Shown: positions 1-10,429, counted from the first letter of the stretch. The stretch is DNA of 64,000 nt from an uncultured Paracoccaceae bacterium (GCA_947493745.1 CANLSM010000005.1:174980-238979); one strand, 5' to 3'. Notes: a model not told the origin generated them from the letters alone. A program made the numbers and translations.

Positions 1-3000
1 TGCCGCCAAGCCCGGCTGCCAGTGCTGCCGCACCGGCAAAGGCATTGATCAGCGAGGCGTCGGAGCTTGTGACCGTGACCTTGTCAGCGGTGATGCCTTC
101 CGTGCCGGAGCCGGAGATGAACGCTTTCGGGTCGGCTGCAATCTTGTTCTTGGCTGACGCTGCACCGCCCGCGACGCCAACACCGTTGGAACCTGCAGCA
201 ACGGCCATGGCCGCAGCGGCGACGGTTGCCTTGATTTCCTGCGTGGCATCGGCGGTGACGATCACATCGGCGCGCGTCGCATCAGACTGCGCGACCACCG
301 ATGTGTCTGTCATGGAGGCCGTTACGGCAGAGCCCACACGGGTCAGGCCGATCCGCTCCCACAGGGCCACGTTGCTGTAATCCTGGACCGAGAGATCAAG
401 GTCTGTGTTCTCACCCGTCGCCGGATCGACCGGGCCCTCAAGTTCTTCGTCACCGATATAGCGGTAGAACTCACCCTGACGCGGACCCTCAACGACCGAG
501 ACAACCTCGCCGTTGGTGATCGCATCAATGGTCTGGCGGGACGTGTAGTCGGAAGACGTGCTGTCATCGGTCGTATCGATCCAGCCGATCATGTTCTCGG
601 CCACGGAAATCCCGACGCCCACGGCAACACTTGTACTGCCGCCGATGGCGATGCTTGCGGCCGCTGCCAGAACATCTGCGGTGATGCTTGCGGTGGAAGA
701 CGCGTCGACGTCAATCGTGTCAGCAGTAACGACACTGGTGTCGATATTCGCCAGGACGTCGCCGACGATCTTGTTGACCGCAACGGCACTGCCCCCGGCC
801 ACAGAGACACTTGATCCGCCACCCAGAGCCACGGCAGCCGAGGCCGCAATCGCATTGGCATCAATCGTGGCCGTGCGCATGGCCTGAACGGAAATCGTGC
901 CATCCTCGGCTGACACCGGTGTTCCAACCTCGCCTGAACCGACAATTCGGGCGGAGGCATCGGAGCGGATCGTATTGCGGGCAAAGCTGAGTGCTACGCT
1001 CACCGAAATCGACTTGCCAGCGCCCACGGAGATCGCTGCCGAGGCAGCGGTCACATCCGCGAAGATCGAGGAATCGTCCTCGGCATGGACATTGATGTCA
1101 CCACCGGTGGATACGGCCTGCGAGCCTGTCATCAGCGCATTCGCGACCGAGCTTCCGCGGTTCAGCGCAATGATCGGGGCAACGGATACGGTCGTGCTGT
1201 CCTGAAGTGTGATCGAGGTCGAAAGCGCCGCATTCAGCACCTCCGCATCGACGGTCATGTCCGAGGAGGCATCGACGGTGATCGAGCCTGCACCGGCATC
1301 CAGATCGCTGTTCGTGACGGTGGCAGACGCCCCTGACGGTGTTTCGTCGGCCAGCTCGGTCGAGACCAGCGCGTCAATGGTGTTGAAGAGGAAATTCTGG
1401 CTCTCCAGACCGATGGTGTTGAAGGCTAGAACGACGCCCACGGCGATGGATGTACCTGCGCCCTCGGCAATCGTGTTGGCATCGGTTTCCGCATCAATGG
1501 CGGCCGTGTTGTCGGCGATTACAGAAATGCCACCGGCCATGGCGTCGAGCACGGATGCATCGACACTGGCCACAGCGTTTGCATTGACGACGTTGGTCGC
1601 GATGATCGCGTTCACGGCAATGGTGTCGCCGCCCACGAAGACCGAGCCACCGTCGGCTTTGACATAGCCGCTGTTCGTTGCATTGATCTGCGCCACTTCG
1701 GTGGCGGTCACATCGATGTCGCCGGTTGTCGTCGTGACGTCCGCATTCCCGATGGAGGCGGTCACATTGCCGCGCACATCATTGGTTGCGATCATCCCGC
1801 CAACGGCGGTCGAGTCGCTCTCGGTCACGTTCAGGTTGACGCCCGGCGGGATCAGGCTTTCGAAATCAATCGGGGTGTATTCAACCCAGTCGGTTGATGC
1901 TTCATAGTCGAAGGTGGTGTCGCTGAAATCGTGCCGGAGATCATAGTCGGTCGCACCGGTGAAGTAGAAGAACCGGCCCTCATCGGCACCGTAGTTCGAC
2001 CCCAGCCGCACCATCTGACCGTTGAAGACAAGCTGCTCGCCAGAGAAGGTCGTGAAGCGGTACTCATTGGAGATGTTCTCCAGCGCGGTCGTGATGATGC
2101 TGACGCCGCCATCATTCGACACGGTCGAGATGACATCGAGATCAACTTCGCTGTCGATGGCATTGGCATCATTCGCCGTGACGCTCACGCCGGTCGTGGC
2201 GTCGATGTCGTTCGCTCCGGCTTCGCCGGTTCCGACCTGTGCCCAGTCACCGTCGGTGAAGTCAACCGTATCGAGGTCAACCAGACCCGGAGTGCCTTCA
2301 TACCGGTACATGTTGCCATCGGTCCCGAGCACCAGGTCTCCGACCGTCAGTGTCGTGTTTCCGCCGTCCGCCTCTTCTGCAAAGGCGCCCTTGATCGACG
2401 CATCCGCGCTGCCCGCGACCCGGTTGAGCGAGATCACCCCGCCTGCCGCGGTGCCCGTTGCATCAATGAAGGCCGAGGCGGTGGACTTGGTCTCGTTGCT
2501 GTTGCGGGCAAAGATCTCCGCATCGTTCGTAGCGCTGACGGCAACTTCGCCATCTGCATCCGCAACGACGTTCAACAGATAGGCTTCGGCGGAAACCGGG
2601 CTCTGCATGCCCGTCAGATCGGAATCGCCGAGAAGCGCGTCCACAGTGGCGAAGAGCTGGTTGGTGTTCTCATAACCCACTGAGTTGTAGGCGAGAACAA
2701 TGCCGACACCGGTATCCCCGGTAGCCGTGGTCGAATTGTTGATGGCGTCTAGCGAAGACGTGTTGGATGCCGACACCCTGATGTTGCCGGTGCCTGCGGT
2801 TGTCGAGCCAGCATTCAGTGTCGAATAGGCGGCATAGGCGTCCGCACCACCATTCATCGTGTTGGTCGCGATCATGCCATTGACCGCCAGCGATGTGCCG
2901 TTCCCGCCGATCGAGCCACCCGACGATTTCACCGATGCATCGACATTGGCGGCCATGGCCGCATCTTCCACGGCGGTGATCGAGATATCGCCATCGGTCG

Positions 3001-6000
3001 TCGTGACAACCGCATGGGTAATGTAGGCTGCGGTATTGGCGCGCAGGTCATTGGTGACAAGGATGCCGCCGACGCCCACGGAATCCGAGTCCGTCACGTT
3101 CAGACCCTGCGGGATCAGCTTGGTCAGCGTCTCCACGACCCAAAGGTCAAGATCATCGAAATTGGTGGCGGAAAGGTCGACATCATCAGTGTCGTCGCCA
3201 AGGAAACGATAGACGGTGCCGGGTGTTGCCGTGCCGCCGTTCGCCCCGCTAAAGTCATCTGCGATGCGGACCCACTGACCATGCTCAAGATCTGCCAGTT
3301 GCGGGGTGTCGGAGGCGACCCAGGATGCCTCAAGCTGATCGTTGAGGGTTTCCTGAAGAACGGACGCGCCACCATCGTTGACCGCACTGCTCTCGGAGAC
3401 CAGCGTGGTGTTCGAGAACAGGCGGGCCTTGTCGCTGGCCATCACATCGACATTGCCGCTGGCCGCGATGTCCTGCCCGGCAAGCGCGCCGGAGTTGTCA
3501 ATATAAGCCTCTGTATTTGCAGCAACTTTATTGTTTGCAAGCACAAGAGATATCGACTTGCCACCGGCATCGACAAGTGCACCGGCCGCCGAGTCGACCG
3601 AGTTTGACATGGTCGCGTTCATCAGTTCGGCAGAGGTCGCATCGACGGTGACGTCCGTGCCGGCCGTCACGTCCGAGCTGACAATCCGGGCGATGGCCTC
3701 GGACGGATTTTCCCCGTCAAGCGCCTCGGCGATCAGCGGATCAGAGATGATCGTGTCAACCAGATTGAAGAGCAGGTTGGACGCTTCCCAACCGATCGTG
3801 TTGAATGCCAGAGACAGACCAACCGCCGTGTCGCCCGTGGCCGTCGAAGACAGCACGGTCGCGTCCAGGATCGCCGTCTGATCGGCACTCACTTCGACCT
3901 TGCCCGTCGTTGCCTCAACGACCGCGTTGCTGATCTCGGCCAGCGCACCGGTCTGGACCAGGTTGGTCGCGATGCTGCCGTTATAGGCGATGCTGTCGCC
4001 GGTCCCCCAGGCGCTGCCGCCTGACGAGGAAACCTGCACATCCATCGTGGCCAGCATGGTGCCGTTGGCACTGGCATCCACGATCACATCGTCACCGGCG
4101 TTGACGGTGATATTCTCGATGACCGCACTTGCCTCGGACCGCACATCGTTGGTCACAATGATGCCGCCGATGGCCTTCGAATTGCTCTCGGCAAGGTTGC
4201 CGATATTCGGGAAAATATCTGCAATCTCGACTTCTGCTGTCGCGTCCTCCCAAAGAAGGGTATTCGTCAGATCGGCCTCTGTGAGGGCTGCAAGATCTTG
4301 ATTTACAAGTGGAATTTCCGAGAGATAGCGATAGATGCGGCCCTGGGTTCCGTCCGGGCCGTCGCTGGCCACGAGGATGGTATCTCCCTGGCGGATGGTC
4401 TGCGTGCCGGACTTGGTCGTGTACGAGATGTCTTTTTCGAGCAGATCCGCGGCAATGCCGACAAGCTGGTCGATATTGTTGGTGGCCGAGGACTCAACGG
4501 AGAGCGAACTGTTCGCCCGCAGATTTGACTGATCGGTCGCCTCGACCCGGACGGTTCCGCCCGCATCTACGCCGGACGTCACTGTCGCTGTCTGCAATTC
4601 CCAGTTGGGGCTGGTCGCGTATTGCTGTGTCGCATCAGTCAGATCAACCGACAGCTCGGGATTGATGACGGTGAAGTCGGTGGCATTGGCCTCGATGACC
4701 AGAAGCAGGCTGTCATCGGTCGTGTCGTCCGTATCGACGAGACCGGTCAGACCAGCGCCCGTGTACTGAACGATATCGCCTTCGGAGAAACCTCCGATAT
4801 CGGCGTGCAGACGGATGGTTTCACCCGTCTCAAGTGTCGGGATCGATGACCGCGATGTGTAATCGAAATCCGACACCCGGGTAACATCGGTGCCCACATA
4901 GGCGTAGACATTGCCGTTGAAGCTGACCAGATCACCGCCGAGCAACTCGGATGGCGTGTCGGTCGTGCTGAGCGGATCGGCACCTTCCGAAATCCATGCC
5001 CGCGTCTCGCTGGAGACCCGGTTGCTCGCCAGAACACCACCGGCGGCGTTGCTGTTGGAGCCATATTTCAGCTCTTTCAGTGACTTGCCCTTGTTGTCGG
5101 GCTTGTTGCCTTCGATATAGGCGTCATAGAGCGCCTTCTCGTTCTTCGCGACGGCGGTCGTGTCATTGCCGACAACCGCGTCCAGCAGGTTGACCCGGGA
5201 CAGAACCAGCGAAGAGCCGACTTTCAGGACCTGGAAGACCTTCCCGTCCGCATCGGTGATGTACCACTGCGCGCCGATGGCGAGGCTTTCGATGCTGAGC
5301 GGACCTGTGACCTCGATATCGGCCGCGGCAAGCTCGTCGGCGAGATTCTCAAGAATTTCGACATCATCTGCCGTGTCTTCGTCCGTGTTGTCGAAGAGCG
5401 CTGCATCATCGAGCTGATCGCCGGTGACGCTGGTCAGGTTGTCGATCAGTTCCTCGCGGGTATCGGCGCGGACATTGACGTCGCCGGATGCATCCAGATC
5501 GGAGCGTTCCGCATAAGCAACCGCACCGGCTGAGTCCGTTTCGATCAGATAGTCCGAGCCGAGGATCGCATCAATCGACTGGAAGAGGATATTGGTCGAT
5601 TCAAAGCCAAGTGTGTTGAACGCGATCACTACGCCAAGGGCCTCGGATTTCGCGTTCATTGTCGCTGTCGTCTCGGCCTGAAGAACTGCCAGATTGAACG
5701 CGTCAATCGACAGATCGCCGCCTTGTGCGTCAACGGTGCTGTCCTCGATGAACGCCTTGGCCTTGGACAACAGAGCGTTGGTTGCAATGATCCCGCCTGT
5801 CGCCTCGACCGCGTTGATCGTGCTTGATTCCAGCGCCAGAAGCGTTGCGCGTTCCGTGGCGGTCACATCAACGGAACCGGCGGATGTCAGGGTCGCATCC
5901 TCGACCCGGGCCGTTGCACCACCGCTCGCCTCATTGCGGGTCACCATCGCATAATAGGCCTTGGCGGACCCCGTGCTCAGGCCCAGGCCTTTCATCAGAA

Positions 6001-9000
6001 CCGTGGCGATCCCCGGTGGGATCAGGTTGGTCGCATCCGCCTCTTTCCAGAAATCGGTATCCGTATAGACGGCCGTCCCGAGGTCGGTATCGCCGGGCGC
6101 GGTGGCCTGCGAGCCCATGTATTGATAGATCTTGCCCTCAAGCGAGCCGTCGCCATAGGTCGAGGCAACATAGACCAGATCGCCGAATTCCAGCGTCTGC
6201 AAGCCGCTCTCGGATGTGTAGGCATAGCTGTCGAGCAATTGGCTGCCCAATGCATTGAGGGCGCCGATCTGCAGGTCGTTGGTCTTGCTGGCCCCGGTCA
6301 CGAGGACCGTTTTCGCGTCCATCAGCACCGCATCATCGGCAGAGACGCCGATGTCGCCGGTATCGGATGTCAGTGTGGCGGCCTTAACATAGGCGTTCGC
6401 TTCGCCTTCCATCAGGTTGGAAGCCAGCGTGCCGGACGCGGCCATTCCTTCGGCCCCGAATGCCGCTGCAGCGGAAGCCGTGGCATTGCTGTCGATCTGC
6501 GACTTCAAGGTGGCGGAGTTCACGGCATCGACCGAAACCGATGCGCCCTGAACGGTCGAATCCTCGATCCCCGCGACTGCATCAGCCGCATCGGTAGTGC
6601 CGATGTCGGTGCCGATCAGCGCATCGATGGTCTGGAAGAGCAGGTTGGTCGGCTCGTAGCCGAGCGTGTTGAAGGCCACCAGAACGCCGACCGCATCCGC
6701 ACCGGCGTTGATCGCGGAAGACAGATGCGCATCGAGCGTCGCGGCATTGTTGGCGCTGACTGCGATATCGCCCGTTGCAGTCAGGCTGCTGCCCGTGACC
6801 GTTGCTGTCGCATTGGCCAGAACCGTGTTGACCATGATTGCGCCGCCGGCAGCCAGACTGTCGCCCTGACCGTTGATTGCGCTGCCGCCCGACGATGTTA
6901 CGCCGATATCACCTATCGACTGGTTGATGGCGATTTCGCTCGCCTCAACATTGATGTTTTCGCCAGCAACAAGTGTCGCGTCCGTGACCTTGGCGCTTGC
7001 CTCACCGCTCAATTCGTTACGGACCAGCGCGCCGCCAAACGCATTGCTGTCAGAGCTCGACAGGTTCAGACCGGTCGGGATGATGACCGTCTCGGTCGCC
7101 TCTTTCCAGAGGTCCTTGTTGGTATAGTCCTCGGTCGCCAGATTGATGCTGTCCGCGGTGCCGAGATAGATGTAGATCGCGCCCGGCTCGGGCCCGTCCT
7201 CAATCGAGGTCGTGTACTCGCCGGTATCGAGGAGAAGGTCGAACTCGGTCGTCAGCGCAACGCGGGTGCCATAGTCAACGGCCTGAGTGGCTGCGACAAC
7301 GGACGGATTGAGAATCCCGCCTTCAATAACAACTGTCCCATCGGTGCGGAAATCAGCCGGTGCCAGATCACCGATGGCCCGGTCAATGGCCGATGCGCCA
7401 CCATCATTGGTGCTGATCGCCTCGGACGAGACTTTCGCGTTGGAATAGATCTCCGCACTGTCATTTGCCCGGACGGAGACACTGCCTGCCGTCGCCTCAA
7501 CCAATTCTCCGGTGGCGGAGTCGCGGATCTCGGCGCGAGATGCACTTAGGACTTTGTTATTCGCCAAAATGAAGGCCGCACCGGCACTGGTGGCATTGTT
7601 GAGCGTCGTGGATCCGGCTGCTGCCGCCTCGACCGCGTTGGAGACCGTCGCATTCAGAATCGAGCCATTGTCCGCCTCGACCGTGACATCGCGGGCCGCG
7701 GTGATGTTCGAGTTCGAGATATAGGCGTAGGCCTGCATCTCGTCTTCCGCCGCACCGATCCCTGTTCCCAGAAGTGTGTCAACGCCCAGAAGAGCGGCGT
7801 CAACAATGCCGTCAACGTCATATCCGACCAGGTTGAAGGCAAGCGAAATACCAAGTGCTTCGGCGGAGCCGCGAAGGATCCGCGTGTTGGCGTCAGAGCG
7901 GGCGTCCATCAGCGCGTTGTTGGACGCAGCAACGGTCACATTACCATTCGTGGCGTCGGTAACTGTGACGTCGGCGTCCTCGATCGAGGCGGTTACATCA
8001 CCGGTCATCTCGTTGTAGGACAGAGTCCCGCCAAAGGACATCGTCGTGGTGTTGGTGAAGCCGGTGGAGAAGGTCAGTGCCAGCAGATCGACGCTGGAGA
8101 AAAGCTGCATGTCATTGACTGCAACAACACTGACAGGCCCGACACTGTTGATCGATCCGCCCGAGATCGCGGCGGTGATCGATCTGCCTATCTCATTGAT
8201 ACCAAGAGAAAACCCGAGATCAATGGTAGTGAAGTAGTTGCTGGACAGGTCGTAGTCGAAGTCCTTCGCCTCGGCCCTGTAGACTGCCGTGTCGAACGCG
8301 CTCAGCGAGATCCCGCCAGCACCTGTCGATGTCAGGGCCGTGTCAGTTGCACGTACCGCGGTTTCGCCGCCCTGAACGGTCGTGATGGTGTATTTCGAGG
8401 CACCGCTGACCTCGCTGTCGTTGCTGGCCAGAAGTGCAATGGAAGCCGCCTGGATCTGTGCATCAAACACATCGACCGAAGCGCTGTCATCCGTGAAATT
8501 ATGGTTCACGGCTCCAATGAGATTTGAGATAATTGTGCTGTCGACAACACCGGAGTTGATTGACGCAAACGTCAACTCTTCGCCAGCTGAAGACGTTTGG
8601 GTCGCGCCGCCATCCGTCCCGATATTCACAGAGGTCGAACGTGTGACATCAACGTTGGAAACCAGAACGTCGAAGTCCAGCAGACTGCTCAGACCAGCGT
8701 CAAAATTCTCCAGATCGACATCGACATTGACCGTGCCGGAACTGATCGCGCTCAGATCCCCGGTTGCCGTTATGGTCGAGCCGCCAGCCGCATCAATGCT
8801 TGTCGTTGCATCGATCGCCAGTTCGCTGGTGTAGATCACCGTCAACGGAAGCGGTGACTGCACCGACATCGTCACATCGGTGATGGCCTGAAGGGTGACA
8901 TTCGCGCCGCTGATCGTTGATGCGCTGCCGACCGTGATTGTGGCGTCGGCATCCACAGTGATCTGCGCGCCGCCGATAATTGCGGTGCTCGCAGAGCCGT

Positions 9001-9700
9001 TGGTGACAATCGAACTGGTGATCGAGACGTCATCATCGGACACAATGCTGCCCTGGATGTCGATGGTCGAATCGTAGTCGTTGACAAGAGAATTGGAGGA
9101 CGTGTCGGTCAGTGACGCATCCAGTGTGACGAGCCCGACCTCGTCACCTGTTGACCCGATCGAGACCCCGCTCTCGACCGTGATGTCTTCTGCCCGCAGC
9201 TCCACATATCCGTTCCAACCTGTGCCCCAGTTGCTTACGGTAATTGTGTCGTTGCCCGCTTCCCCGTCGATGGTAATGCCAAAGGCCGTGGGATTTGTCA
9301 GACCGCTGAAATCAAACTCGATCACATCGGCCCCGGCGCCGGTTGTGATGTTGAGATCGTCGGTGAAGTTGATCTCGGCCAACTCGGCCAGAACCGAATT
9401 GTCCGCCTTGTTGATGACCTGAATCCGTTGCGTCAGCGCGTTTCCGTTGCCTGCATCAAGGAAGTCATCCACCACAACCAGCAGATCCTGATTGTCGGTG
9501 GAGGCGTCCCCGGTTCCGACCGGCAGGTCGGCGGCGAGCAGAATACGCGGCTCAAGGCTGTCCATGAGCATCCGCCAGGTCGCATCGCGCATCGCATCAT
9601 AGCGTTTGCGGTCACGTCGCCTCAGGCGATTGCGGATTTTTCGGTTGTATGGAAGCTTAGGGAGCACTCCAGCCTCATGGCTGCGGAATGGCATCGGCAC
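1..9700 (-). CDS. Giant LEPR-XLL repeat protein, C-terminus beyond the window
   Basis: One frame stays open on the minus strand from the start to base 1, giving 3233 codons; I spot-checked it at about 60, 4250, 9350 and 9600. A GTG at 9700 is chosen because GGAAGG lies about 8 nt upstream; an ATG at 9694 is the alternative. Residues 15-45 are strongly basic and are followed by LEPRILL at 49-55, the signature of LEPR-XLL proteins. The rest is low in Cys and rich in Ala, Asn, Asp, Ser, Thr and Val, with repeated beta-strand-like phrases (VTVxAxxxAxIxA, SGGSIGGNGTSLAVNG, IATN). Family members are very large predicted secreted or surface adhesin-like proteins, often thought to use type I secretion, but whose roles are mostly unproven. 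The missing C-terminus would carry any secretion or anchoring signal. The gene has its own leader and seems monocistronic at its 5' end. The surface role is inference. Confidence 0.9.
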   Translation of the reverse strand, partial: MPMPFRSHEAGVLPKLPYNRKIRNRLRRRDRKRYDAMRDATWRMLMDSLEPRILLAADLPVGTGDASTDNQDLLVVVDDFLDAGNGNALTQRIQVINKADNSVLAELAEINFTDDLNITTGAGADVIEFDFSGLTNPTAFGITIDGEAGNDTITVSNWGTGWNGYVELRAEDITVESGVSIGSTGDEVGLVTLDASLTDTSSNSLVNDYDSTIDIQGSIVSDDDVSITSSIVTNGSASTAIIGGAQITVDADATITVGSASTISGANVTLQAITDVTMSVQSPLPLTVIYTSELAIDATTSIDAAGGSTITATGDLSAISSGTVNVDVDLENFDAGLSSLLDFDVLVSNVDVTRSTSVNIGTDGGATQTSSAGEELTFASINSGVVDSTIISNLIGAVNHNFTDDSASVDVFDAQIQAASIALLASNDSEVSGASKYTITTVQGGETAVRATDTALTSTGAGGISLSAFDTAVYRAEAKDFDYDLSSNYFTTIDLGFSLGINEIGRSITAAISGGSINSVGPVSVVAVNDMQLFSSVDLLALTFSTGFTNTTTMSFGGTLSYNEMTGDVTASIEDADVTVTDATNGNVTVAASNNALMDARSDANTRILRGSAEALGISLAFNLVGYDVDGIVDAALLGVDTLLGTGIGAAEDEMQAYAYISNSNITAARDVTVEADNGSILNATVSNAVEAAAAGSTTLNNATSAGAAFILANNKVLSASRAEIRDSATGELVEATAGSVSVRANDSAEIYSNAKVSSEAISTNDGGASAIDRAIGDLAPADFRTDGTVVIEGGILNPSVVAATQAVDYGTRVALTTEFDLLLDTGEYTTSIEDGPEPGAIYIYLGTADSINLATEDYTNKDLWKEATETVIIPTGLNLSSSDSNAFGGALVRNELSGEASAKVTDATLVAGENINVEASEIAINQSIGDIGVTSSGGSAINGQGDSLAAGGAIMVNTVLANATATVTGSSLTATGDIAVSANNAATLDAHLSSAINAGADAVGVLVAFNTLGYEPTNLLFQTIDALIGTDIGTTDAADAVAGIEDSTVQGASVSVDAVNSATLKSQIDSNATASAAAAFGAEGMAASGTLASNLMEGEANAYVKAATLTSDTGDIGVSADDAVLMDAKTVLVTGASKTNDLQIGALNALGSQLLDSYAYTSESGLQTLEFGDLVYVASTYGDGSLEGKIYQYMGSQATAPGDTDLGTAVYTDTDFWKEADATNLIPPGIATVLMKGLGLSTGSAKAYYAMVTRNEASGGATARVEDATLTSAGSVDVTATERATLLALESSTINAVEATGGIIATNALLSKAKAFIEDSTVDAQGGDLSIDAFNLAVLQAETTATMNAKSEALGVVIAFNTLGFESTNILFQSIDAILGSDYLIETDSAGAVAYAERSDLDASGDVNVRADTREELIDNLTSVTGDQLDDAALFDNTDEDTADDVEILENLADELAAADIEVTGPLSIESLAIGAQWYITDADGKVFQVLKVGSSLVLSRVNLLDAVVGNDTTAVAKNEKALYDAYIEGNKPDNKGKSLKELKYGSNSNAAGGVLASNRVSSETRAWISEGADPLSTTDTPSELLGGDLVSFNGNVYAYVGTDVTRVSDFDYTSRSSIPTLETGETIRLHADIGGFSEGDIVQYTGAGLTGLVDTDDTTDDSLLLVIEANATDFTVINPELSVDLTDATQQYATSPNWELQTATVTSGVDAGGTVRVEATDQSNLRANSSLSVESSATNNIDQLVGIAADLLEKDISYTTKSGTQTIRQGDTILVASDGPDGTQGRIYRYLSEIPLVNQDLAALTEADLTNTLLWEDATAEVEIADIFPNIGNLAESNSKAIGGIIVTNDVRSEASAVIENITVNAGDDVIVDASANGTMLATMDVQVSSSGGSAWGTGDSIAYNGSIATNLVQTGALAEISNAVVEATTGKVEVSADQTAILDATVLSSTATGDTAVGLSLAFNTIGWEASNLLFNLVDTIISDPLIAEALDGENPSEAIARIVSSDVTAGTDVTVDATSAELMNATMSNSVDSAAGALVDAGGKSISLVLANNKVAANTEAYIDNSGALAGQDIAASGNVDVMASDKARLFSNTTLVSESSAVNDGGASVLQETLNDQLEASWVASDTPQLADLEHGQWVRIADDFSGANGGTATPGTVYRFLGDDTDDVDLSATNFDDLDLWVVETLTKLIPQGLNVTDSDSVGVGGILVTNDLRANTAAYITHAVVTTTDGDISITAVEDAAMAANVDASVKSSGGSIGGNGTSLAVNGMIATNTMNGGADAYAAYSTLNAGSTTAGTGNIRVSASNTSSLDAINNSTTATGDTGVGIVLAYNSVGYENTNQLFATVDALLGDSDLTGMQSPVSAEAYLLNVVADADGEVAVSATNDAEIFARNSNETKSTASAFIDATGTAAGGVISLNRVAGSADASIKGAFAEEADGGNTTLTVGDLVLGTDGNMYRYEGTPGLVDLDTVDFTDGDWAQVGTGEAGANDIDATTGVSVTANDANAIDSEVDLDVISTVSNDGGVSIITTALENISNEYRFTTFSGEQLVFNGQMVRLGSNYGADEGRFFYFTGATDYDLRHDFSDTTFDYEASTDWVEYTPIDFESLIPPGVNLNVTESDSTAVGGMIATNDVRGNVTASIGNADVTTTTGDIDVTATEVAQINATNSGYVKADGGSVFVGGDTIAVNAIIATNVVNANAVASVDASVLDAMAGGISVIADNTAAIDAETDANTIAEGAGTSIAVGVVLAFNTIGLESQNFLFNTIDALVSTELADETPSGASATVTNSDLDAGAGSITVDASSDMTVDAEVLNAALSTSITLQDSTTVSVAPIIALNRGSSVANALMTGSQAVSTGGDINVHAEDDSSIFADVTAASAAISVGAGKSISVSVALSFARNTIRSDASARIVGSGEVGTPVSAEDGTISVQAMRTATIDANAIAASAAVALGGGSSVSVAGGSAVAVNKIVGDVLANIDTSVVTADTIDVDASSTASITADVLAAAASIAIGGSTSVAVGVGISVAENMIGWIDTTDDSTSSDYTSRQTIDAITNGEVVSVVEGPRQGEFYRYIGDEELEGPVDPATGENTDLDLSVQDYSNVALWERIGLTRVGSAVTASMTDTSVVAQSDATRADVIVTADATQEIKATVAAAAMAVAAGSNGVGVAGGAASAKNKIAADPKAFISGSGTEGITADKVTVTSSDASLINAFAGAAALAAGLGG
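1300..7900 (-). repeat. Degenerate repeat modules within the giant protein
   Basis: A hydrophobic phrase of the form (V/L)AFNTIGxESxNxLFxTIDALI recurs at about 7830, 6668, 5612, 3800, 2675 and 1420 (about residues 624, 1011, 1363, 1967, 2342 and 2761), roughly every 1.05 to 1.8 kb. Between copies come a xSSGGSxxGxGxSxAxxGxIATN stretch and, in most modules, a linker such as YRYLGTxxxxxLxTxDYTxxxLWxExxxxxLIPxGLN. The copies are divergent at DNA level, so this is an old protein-level repeat and not a recent tandem duplication. Confidence 0.75.
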
Positions 9701-9775
9701 GGGTTATTTCCTTCCCACACTACGCTGGCAAAATTTCCAACTGTCTCGTTAAACAGGGGTAAAAAGGGCTTTTGA

Positions 9776-9804
9776 ATAATGGGCGCGAGCATGCATCTCA
9801 CCAA
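9776..9804 (-). promoter_or_regulatory. Possible promoter of the giant gene
   Basis: On the minus strand TTGGTG (9804-9799) and CATTAT (9781-9776) are separated by 17 bp, about 75 nt before the chosen GTG. This fits a sigma-70 type promoter with two mismatches in each box. The rest of the 9701-9874 gap shows no gene. Confidence 0.3.
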
Positions 9805-9874
9805 AATTTTATTCAACTTGTTTGGGGCCAAAATGTGACGATTTGGCAATTTGGGTGAAGATTTGGTTAACCGG

Positions 9875-10429
9875 TCAGGGCCTGTTCAACATCGTGAACA
9901 GTTTGGCGCCGACAACGTCAATCGGGGCGTTGTTTTCGATTTCCAGATCGGCATGCGCGCGCACCCTCGTCTGCTGGACGATGAGGCTTGGTCGTATCAC
10001 CGCCTCATAGGCTTGCAGATGACCGGTCAACCAGTCGGCTGCCGGTTCCACATCGCCCCCCTTGTCCCTCAGCCAGCGGACGAGGATCTGCGCCTTGCGC
10101 ACGAAGGCGACGTCAAGGGGCGTCTCGATCCAGACCGCCGTGTCGATCATCCCGGCGGTGCCTGGCCAGGCCCGGCCCAAGGGCATCTCGAAGGCGACAT
10201 CGCCTCTGGTCGCCGCCTCTCGCACGGCGTCAGGCAGGCCGGGGGCTTCGATCTCGTCAATCGGGGCGTCACGGGACAGCCAGTCCATGACCTTGTCGGG
10301 ATGCCATCTGGTGACCTGCTCATAATCGTCGTAGTTCACACGCTCCCAGCCTTGTGTCCTTGCGAGCCAGCGCCCCAGCGTGGTCTTGCCGCCACCCGGA
10401 GGAGAGGAGAGCGCTACCACCCGACCCAT
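9875..10429 (-). CDS. P-loop kinase-like ATPase
   Basis: The product is 184 residues. It begins MGRVVALSSPPGGGKTTLGR, a Walker A loop (SPPGGGKTT) right at the N-terminus as in small nucleoside, zeta-toxin-like or adenylylsulfate-type kinases. A later DTAVWIETPLDVAFVRKAQ segment resembles the Walker B and LID-adjacent part of such kinases. The ATG at 10429 lies inside the stop codon of the upstream methyltransferase (TGATG), which decides the start and implies coupled translation. Substrate is unknown; the partner gene suggests modification of a small molecule, which is inference. A longer in-frame extension upstream exists but would run antiparallel to nothing and through the methyltransferase coding region, so it was not used. 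Confidence 0.8.
   Translation of the reverse strand: MGRVVALSSPPGGGKTTLGRWLARTQGWERVNYDDYEQVTRWHPDKVMDWLSRDAPIDEIEAPGLPDAVREAATRGDVAFEMPLGRAWPGTAGMIDTAVWIETPLDVAFVRKAQILVRWLRDKGGDVEPAADWLTGHLQAYEAVIRPSLIVQQTRVRAHADLEIENNAPIDVVGAKLFTMLNRP

Noticed and set aside
6122..7549. 475-codon plus-strand frame in the first 10 kb, and others such as 1931-2683 and 3014-3607
   Set aside because: They are antisense to the giant minus-strand gene; their translations have no family character, are Arg/His/Cys rich and follow the codon pattern of the opposite frame.
9622..9849. 75-codon minus-strand frame upstream of the giant gene
   Set aside because: It overlaps the giant gene start out of phase, has no ribosome site and no similarity to known small proteins.
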